A stretch of 10,047 bases of DNA, taken from the NCBI GenBank assembly GCA_027023145.1, contig JALVWV010000194.1, positions 1 to 10,047 on the forward strand, read 5' to 3'. The translations under genes were made by a program, and so were the position numbers. The notes under the pieces were generated by a model. It ran no database searches. It saw only the letters and a list, made by a program, of their open reading frames with translations, and had not been told where the DNA came from. Below are positions 6,090 through 10,047 of this stretch, one piece after another. This stretch comes from Campylobacteraceae bacterium. Its GTDB lineage: Bacteria; Campylobacterota; Campylobacteria; Campylobacterales; Sulfurovaceae. Positions within the stretch are counted from its first letter, which is position 1; every line of letters begins with the position of its first letter.

Positions 6090-6796
6090 CCAAATCCCAC
6101 TGGACAGATACCGTAACCCTTCTGCTTATCGGCGGAGCATATCTCCTTCCTGCGCCATATCATACGCCGGTGTTGATGGCGGGGTTGTTTGCGTTTTCAG
6201 GGGCCGTGACCAATCAGCTGGCGATCCATATGCTTTTTCACCGGGTGCCGGGACTGTATGGCTCAGGGGTGATCGAGAAGAATTTCGAGCAATTCAAGCA
6301 CTCGATCCGCTCCATGGTGATGACGCAGTTTTTTACCCCCGAGAAGCTCAATGCCTTTTTTGTCGAAGAAGAACAGCAGATCGACCTGGCTCCGCTGGTC
6401 GAATCGGCCGATTTCGATCCGGCGTTTGATGCACTCAAAGCCAGCGTCATGGAGTCCAAGCTAGGGCAGATGCTTCAGATGTTTGGCGGCGAAGAGGCAC
6501 TTGAGCCGCTGCGGGAGACATTTGCCCGCAAACTCAAAAGTGCGGTCGTTGGCATCGTCTCCTCCGAAGCCTTTCGGGCGCAGATGGAGCATCATCTTAC
6601 TCATTCTTCACTCAGCATGGATCTCATTTCTCGGATCGAGCGGATCGTCACCCGGCGTCTGGAGGAGCTGAGTCCGGCGATGGTCAAGGAGCTGGTCTTT
6701 GAACTGATCCATGCCCACATGGGGTGGCTTGTGGTATGGGGCGGTGTGTTTGGCGGACTGATTGGGCTGATTTCGTCGTTGGTGGTGCAGTCATGA
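6086..6796 (+). CDS. DUF445-family membrane protein (short form)
   Basis: This 236-residue protein has hydrophobic segments at about 9-24, 28-46 and 212-234. The family hallmark GAVTNQLAIHMLF is at 39-51 and the C-terminal HMGWLVVWGGVFGGLIG at 211-227. The part between (about 62-205) is helical and charged. DUF445 includes E. coli YjiN and B. subtilis YheB; its biochemical role is unknown and most members are longer. The topology suggests two N-terminal helices, a soluble domain and one C-terminal helix. The ATG at 6086 overlaps the toxin stop (ATGA), and the G-rich ribosome binding site (6074-6080) lies inside the toxin's last codons, so translation is probably coupled to the toxin. Its own stop overlaps the next ATG in the same ATGA manner. 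Confidence 0.85.
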   Translation: MTKSHWTDTVTLLLIGGAYLLPAPYHTPVLMAGLFAFSGAVTNQLAIHMLFHRVPGLYGSGVIEKNFEQFKHSIRSMVMTQFFTPEKLNAFFVEEEQQIDLAPLVESADFDPAFDALKASVMESKLGQMLQMFGGEEALEPLRETFARKLKSAVVGIVSSEAFRAQMEHHLTHSSLSMDLISRIERIVTRRLEELSPAMVKELVFELIHAHMGWLVVWGGVFGGLIGLISSLVVQS

Positions 6797-8313
6797 CACT
6801 CGCACACTATATCGACCTTGCCCAACTGTTACCCGAACACCTCGGTACCCATGCGGAGAATCGTGCTCTGGGGCTGGAGCATGCCGATGCCCGTCCGATG
6901 GAACAGATCGAAGCATGGCGCAAGAAAAAGGTGGCGCTTCTGGATCCGCCTCGCTGGAGTGAAACTTTTTCTCGGTATCACTACTGGGTCGGATTGATCG
7001 GTGGATTGGTCGCTTTCGTGGCGGGTCTCCTTTCTGGGATGACGCTGTTGAGTTACAGTGGCGAAGCACCGGTCAATGTGGTCTATTTTCTGGCACTGGC
7101 CGTGGGGGTGCCGCTGGTGACGATGGGTCTCACGCTCATCTCGATGCTGCGAGCCGGGCAGACGCACAACGCACTGGTGCACCTCTCTCCGGCATCGTGG
7201 ATGGAGAAGATCCTCTCCTTTTTTCCTTCGAGCGGACAGGAGACACTTTCCGATCTCCGACTCAATCCCCGCCTGACCAATTGGCTCGTGATCGAGCGGG
7301 CACAGATGATGGCGTGGTGGTTTGCGTTGGGCTTGTTGATCGCACTCCTTGGGGTCGTGGTGACGCAGGATATCGCGTTTGCGTGGAGCACGACTCTCTC
7401 GGTAACCCCGGAGCAGTTTCACCGTTTGGTGGGCTGGATCGCTGCACCGTGGAGTGCCTGGCTCCCTTCGGCTGTTCCTTCGGTTGACTTGATCGAGCAG
7501 AGTCAGTTCTTTCGCCTCGGCGGCAAACTGGACAACGCCATGATCCACCATGCGGCTCAGCTGGGACAGTGGTGGAAGTTTCTGGCGATGGCGACGCTGG
7601 TGTATGCGTTGGGGTTGCGGACACTGGTGTGGATTGTATCCAAAATAGGTCTCAAGCGATCCATTGATGAGGCAGTGATGACCCTCGAAGGGGTGCCGGT
7701 ATTGCTGGATCAGATGAATACACCGGTTGTGGAGACCGCTGCGCAACAACCAGAGCCTGCGTTTGTTCAGGATTCTGACAGCTATGAGCGAAGAGTGCGT
7801 AAGCTGCAATCTTCGTACGATGCCGTGCTGGGCTGGGCGATGGATCCTGAGACGATCCGGGTGATTTTGGACACCTTGCAGATCCAGACCCCGCTGATTG
7901 CCGATCCGGGAGGGAATCGTACGTTGGAAGAGGATGCTGGGATTGTGGCGCAGATTGCGAATGAGATGATGCGCATGACGGCAATCCCCCGCAAGATGTG
8001 GGGGATGTTTGATGAGATGAGATCAGAGGCTATGCGGGCTATGATCCCCGGAAAAGGGCGCTCGTCGGCAGAAGAGACCCCCTCGCAGGTGGATACGTCA
8101 AAAGATGTGCTCATGCTGGTCAAGAGCTGGGAGCCTCCGACGATGGACTGGGTCGATTTCCTCGAGGATCTTGCCGGGGCGGTTGATCGGATCACTGTCG
8201 CACCGATAGGGACAGTTGAAGATGGATACCATGCTGCGCCTAGGGATGTTGCTGTTTGGAGTCGGAAACTGCGCCTTGTGGATTTGGAAAAGGTCGTATT
8301 ATGGCAGCCTTGA
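6793..8313 (+). CDS. DUF2868-family membrane protein
   Basis: This 506-residue protein has four clear membrane segments at about 65-86, 95-118, 173-191 and 262-283. The family signature around DIAFAWSTTL (193-202), APWSAWLPSAVPS (218-230) and LIEQSQFFRL (233-242) lies between helices 3 and 4. The last ~220 residues are soluble and mostly helical, ending in a segment with many Trp and Val. DUF2868 is uncharacterised but is commonly found next to a DUF3482 GTPase, as here. I chose ATG 6793 because it overlaps the DUF445 stop as ATGA; the frame extends upstream to a GTG at 6724 but that would overlap DUF445 by 73 bases. The end overlaps the GTPase start by 13 bases. It likely serves as the membrane partner of the GTPase, which is inference. 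Confidence 0.88.
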   Translation: MTLAHYIDLAQLLPEHLGTHAENRALGLEHADARPMEQIEAWRKKKVALLDPPRWSETFSRYHYWVGLIGGLVAFVAGLLSGMTLLSYSGEAPVNVVYFLALAVGVPLVTMGLTLISMLRAGQTHNALVHLSPASWMEKILSFFPSSGQETLSDLRLNPRLTNWLVIERAQMMAWWFALGLLIALLGVVVTQDIAFAWSTTLSVTPEQFHRLVGWIAAPWSAWLPSAVPSVDLIEQSQFFRLGGKLDNAMIHHAAQLGQWWKFLAMATLVYALGLRTLVWIVSKIGLKRSIDEAVMTLEGVPVLLDQMNTPVVETAAQQPEPAFVQDSDSYERRVRKLQSSYDAVLGWAMDPETIRVILDTLQIQTPLIADPGGNRTLEEDAGIVAQIANEMMRMTAIPRKMWGMFDEMRSEAMRAMIPGKGRSSAEETPSQVDTSKDVLMLVKSWEPPTMDWVDFLEDLAGAVDRITVAPIGTVEDGYHAAPRDVAVWSRKLRLVDLEKVVLWQP

Positions 8314-9704
8314 TCGCCGCTCCTCATCCCCGCTTCGCCGTCGTCGGTCATCCCAACAAAGGCAAGAGCTCCATCGTCGCCTCCTTGGCGTTTGATGATA
8401 CGGTGCAGATCTCCGATACGCCCGGTACGACGACCCGTACCCGCTCCTTTCCGCTTGCCGTCGATGGGGAGGTGCTGTACGAACTCTTTGATACACCGGG
8501 CTTCCAGCGTGCACGGCAGGTGCTGGCATGGCTGGAGGTGCAGGATGCTGGTGCTGATAAACGCCCTGAGGCAGTACGGGCATTCTTGCGTGCGCACCGC
8601 GATGATCCGAAATTTGCCGACGAGGTGGAGCTGCTGACCCCCATCATGGAGGGAGCAGGAATCCTCTATGTGGTGGACGGCTCCAAACCGTATGGCGAAG
8701 AGTATGAAGCTGAGATGGAGATCCTCCGCTGGACGGGGCAGCCCTCGATGGCATTGATCAACCGGATCGGGACGGAGGATTACAGCACACAATGGGAGGC
8801 GGCATTGGGGCAGTATTTTAAACTGATCCGCACCTACGATCCGATGGCACGAGATTTTGACGGACACATCGCGTTGCTCGAAGGCATTGCACAGCTTCGG
8901 CAGGAATGGATGCCCTCGGTCAAGCGCTCCATCGCCCTCTTTGAGGCGTACCGGCAGCGCCTTTTGGGGGCGACGGCTCAGAGTATTGCACGTCTTGTGC
9001 AGCGCACCATCGCTCATGTCGAGCGGCTTCAATTTGCTTCAGAAGCCCCGACCGACACAGACAAAGAGAAACTCGCCATCCGTTATCAGGAGCACCTGCG
9101 CCAACTGGAGCAACGCCAGCAGCGAGACGTGGAGGCGATCTGGCATCATAAACATCTTGACAAGGAGCAATCCACCCTCTTGTTTGACGGTATCGATCTC
9201 TTCTCCAAGGAAAGTGCTTCGATCTTCGGCTTGACCCGCAAGGAGATGCTCATCACTGGCATGGCAGGCGGCGCAGCAGCCGGGGTAGGGATCGATCTGC
9301 TGTTTGGGGGGACTACCTTTTTGTTAGGAAGTGCGATTGGTGCGGTTGTGGGAGGTGTGGGTGCCTATTGGGGATTTGAGGAGCTCTCGGAGATTCGGAT
9401 ACTGGGGACGACACTGGGCAAACGGTACCTCGAAATGGGTCCGATGACCAACCGAAACTTCCCTTACATCCTCCTCGGTCGCGCCCTCTACCACGCCCAC
9501 ACCGTCGCCTCCCGCTCCCACGCCGTACGGGGGACGGTACGGCTGGCGATGGATGAGACGTTCAAGGATCGGTGGCTGGACGATGACCTTCGGGCGAAAT
9601 TGGAAACATATCACAAAATATTCCGTTCCGGTGAAGAGCCGGATGCTGAGACGTTCAAAGAGTATGAGGGGCTGATCTACCGAAGTTTGGAAATGTTGTT
9701 GTGA
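8301..9704 (+). CDS. DUF3482-family GTPase
   Basis: This is a 467-residue protein with an N-terminal TrmE-Era-like GTPase domain. G1 is GHPNKGKSS (16-24), G2 lies in DTPGTTTRTRS (39-49) and G3 is DTPG (64-67). The G4 position reads NRIG (154-157) instead of NKxD, so guanine specificity is not guaranteed by the usual aspartate. About 85 residues separate G3 and G4, longer than in Era. A charged helical region follows (about 210-300), then a glycine-rich amphipathic or membrane-inserting stretch, MAGGAAAGVGIDLL and onward (about 320-350), and a DUF3482 C-terminal domain. Such Gly-rich hairpins in other GTPases aid membrane association. ATG 8301 has AAAAGG at 8288-8293, seven bases upstream; the in-frame codon at 8256 lies deep inside DUF2868 and is unlikely. 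Function is unknown; cooperation with DUF2868 is suggested by the 13-base overlap. Confidence 0.9.
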   Translation: MAALIAAPHPRFAVVGHPNKGKSSIVASLAFDDTVQISDTPGTTTRTRSFPLAVDGEVLYELFDTPGFQRARQVLAWLEVQDAGADKRPEAVRAFLRAHRDDPKFADEVELLTPIMEGAGILYVVDGSKPYGEEYEAEMEILRWTGQPSMALINRIGTEDYSTQWEAALGQYFKLIRTYDPMARDFDGHIALLEGIAQLRQEWMPSVKRSIALFEAYRQRLLGATAQSIARLVQRTIAHVERLQFASEAPTDTDKEKLAIRYQEHLRQLEQRQQRDVEAIWHHKHLDKEQSTLLFDGIDLFSKESASIFGLTRKEMLITGMAGGAAAGVGIDLLFGGTTFLLGSAIGAVVGGVGAYWGFEELSEIRILGTTLGKRYLEMGPMTNRNFPYILLGRALYHAHTVASRSHAVRGTVRLAMDETFKDRWLDDDLRAKLETYHKIFRSGEEPDAETFKEYEGLIYRSLEMLL

Positions 9705-9718
9705 TGTGAGGCAAAACG

Positions 9719-10047
9719 GTGGCATACAAACTATTGACCGGCTTGATAATCCTTTTCTTTGTGATGTTTCCCCATTACTCGTGGTACGTTACTCATCCTG
9801 ATGCGCCGCATGGACTGTTGGAGCATGGTTTTGTCCTGTTTCAGTTTGTGGCCAATCAAACACTCGGAATCGTCCACGAAGCTGGACACGGCGTATGCTA
9901 TATCCTCTCGTGCCCACAATGGCTCATGGCGGCAAATGGTACGATTTTCCAGCTGATGTTTCCTGCCGGTATCTCATGGTATTATTGGAAGAGAGGGCAG
10001 CGCTACTGGGCATTTTTTGCACTTTTCTTCGTCGGTTTCTCTCTTCA
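9719..10047 (+). CDS. Putative HEAGH zinc metalloprotease, membrane protein (3' end outside window)
   Basis: The frame opens at a GTG (9719) with GAGG at 9708-9711, seven bases upstream, and runs off the window after about 109 residues. A hydrophobic N-terminal helix (about 5-17) is followed by a short loop and a second hydrophobic segment. This second segment carries HEAGH at residues 53-57, the HExxH zinc-binding and catalytic motif, followed by GVCYILSCPQWLMAANGT. Another hydrophobic region (about 79-109) contains MFPAGISWYYW. An HExxH motif inside a membrane helix near the N-terminus is the arrangement of site-2 proteases (M50). The third zinc ligand would lie beyond the window. It begins 14 bases after the GTPase stop, so it is very probably in the same operon. 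The protease family is inferred from the motif and topology only. Confidence 0.7.
   Translation, partial: MAYKLLTGLIILFFVMFPHYSWYVTHPDAPHGLLEHGFVLFQFVANQTLGIVHEAGHGVCYILSCPQWLMAANGTIFQLMFPAGISWYYWKRGQRYWAFFALFFVGFSL

Noticed and set aside
6724..6792. Upstream GTG extension of DUF2868
   Set aside because: It would overlap DUF445 by 73 bases; the ATG at 6793 forms an ATGA junction matching the preceding gene pair.
6829..7809. 326-codon open frame on the minus strand inside DUF2868
   Set aside because: Antisense shadow with an implausible His/Arg/Gln-rich composition and no domain; the plus strand has clear membrane helices and DUF2868 motifs.
8256..8300. Upstream in-frame start for the GTPase
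   Set aside because: It lies well inside DUF2868, and the ATG at 8301 has an AAAAGG site at ideal spacing and starts right before the P-loop strand.
7782..9032. 416-codon open frame on the minus strand across the DUF2868/GTPase junction
   Set aside because: It is antisense to two well-supported families, is rich in His, Arg, Ser and Cys with no recognisable motif, and is explained by the codon bias of the opposite strand.

Overview
The window looks like part of a bacterial chromosome. A member of the Campylobacterota (a Sulfuricurvum/Sulfurovum/Nitratifractor-like organism) is my best guess. It rests on the flavour of the proteins (class Ib aspartate aminotransferase, small beta-carbonic anhydrase, DedA protein), the tight gene packing, and promoters with a strong TATAAT box but usually a poor -35 box. 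Base composition is moderate: sampled lines range from about 40 to 60 % GC. The genus is not certain.

Left part (1-3031): the window opens inside a DedA-family membrane protein gene. A beta-carbonic anhydrase follows with its own promoter. Converging on it from the minus strand is a two-gene unit, a class I (Ib) aspartate aminotransferase followed 13 bases later by a membrane-anchored alpha/beta hydrolase. These look like ordinary household genes.

Middle part (3032-5503): two isolated minus-strand genes. One is an AT-richer gene for a probable lipoprotein of unknown function, whose best-supported start codon is a non-canonical ATC. The other is a SUKH (SMI1/KNR4)-like protein with no visible toxin partner. 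Between the SUKH gene and the next operon lie about 320 non-coding bases holding short direct repeats and three consecutive inverted repeats with nested alternative pairings. They resemble a dispersed intergenic repeat. A textbook TTGACA-17-TATAAT promoter follows, embedded in a quasi-palindrome.

Right part (5504 to the end): one compact plus-strand operon. It encodes a ribbon-helix-helix antitoxin, a RelE/ParE-type toxin, a short DUF445 membrane protein, a DUF2868 membrane protein, a DUF3482 GTPase and, running off the end, a membrane protein with an HEAGH zinc-protease motif. Consecutive genes overlap or lie within 14 bases. The toxin stop overlaps the DUF445 start as ATGA, so the toxin-antitoxin pair is physically and probably translationally part of the membrane/GTPase operon. 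DUF2868 and DUF3482 are, to my knowledge, a recurrent but functionally uncharacterised pair. Their joining here with a toxin-antitoxin pair, DUF445 and a putative intramembrane-type protease is the best candidate for an undescribed system. A reasonable but unproven reading is a membrane-stress or membrane-remodelling module whose expression is set by the antitoxin repressor.
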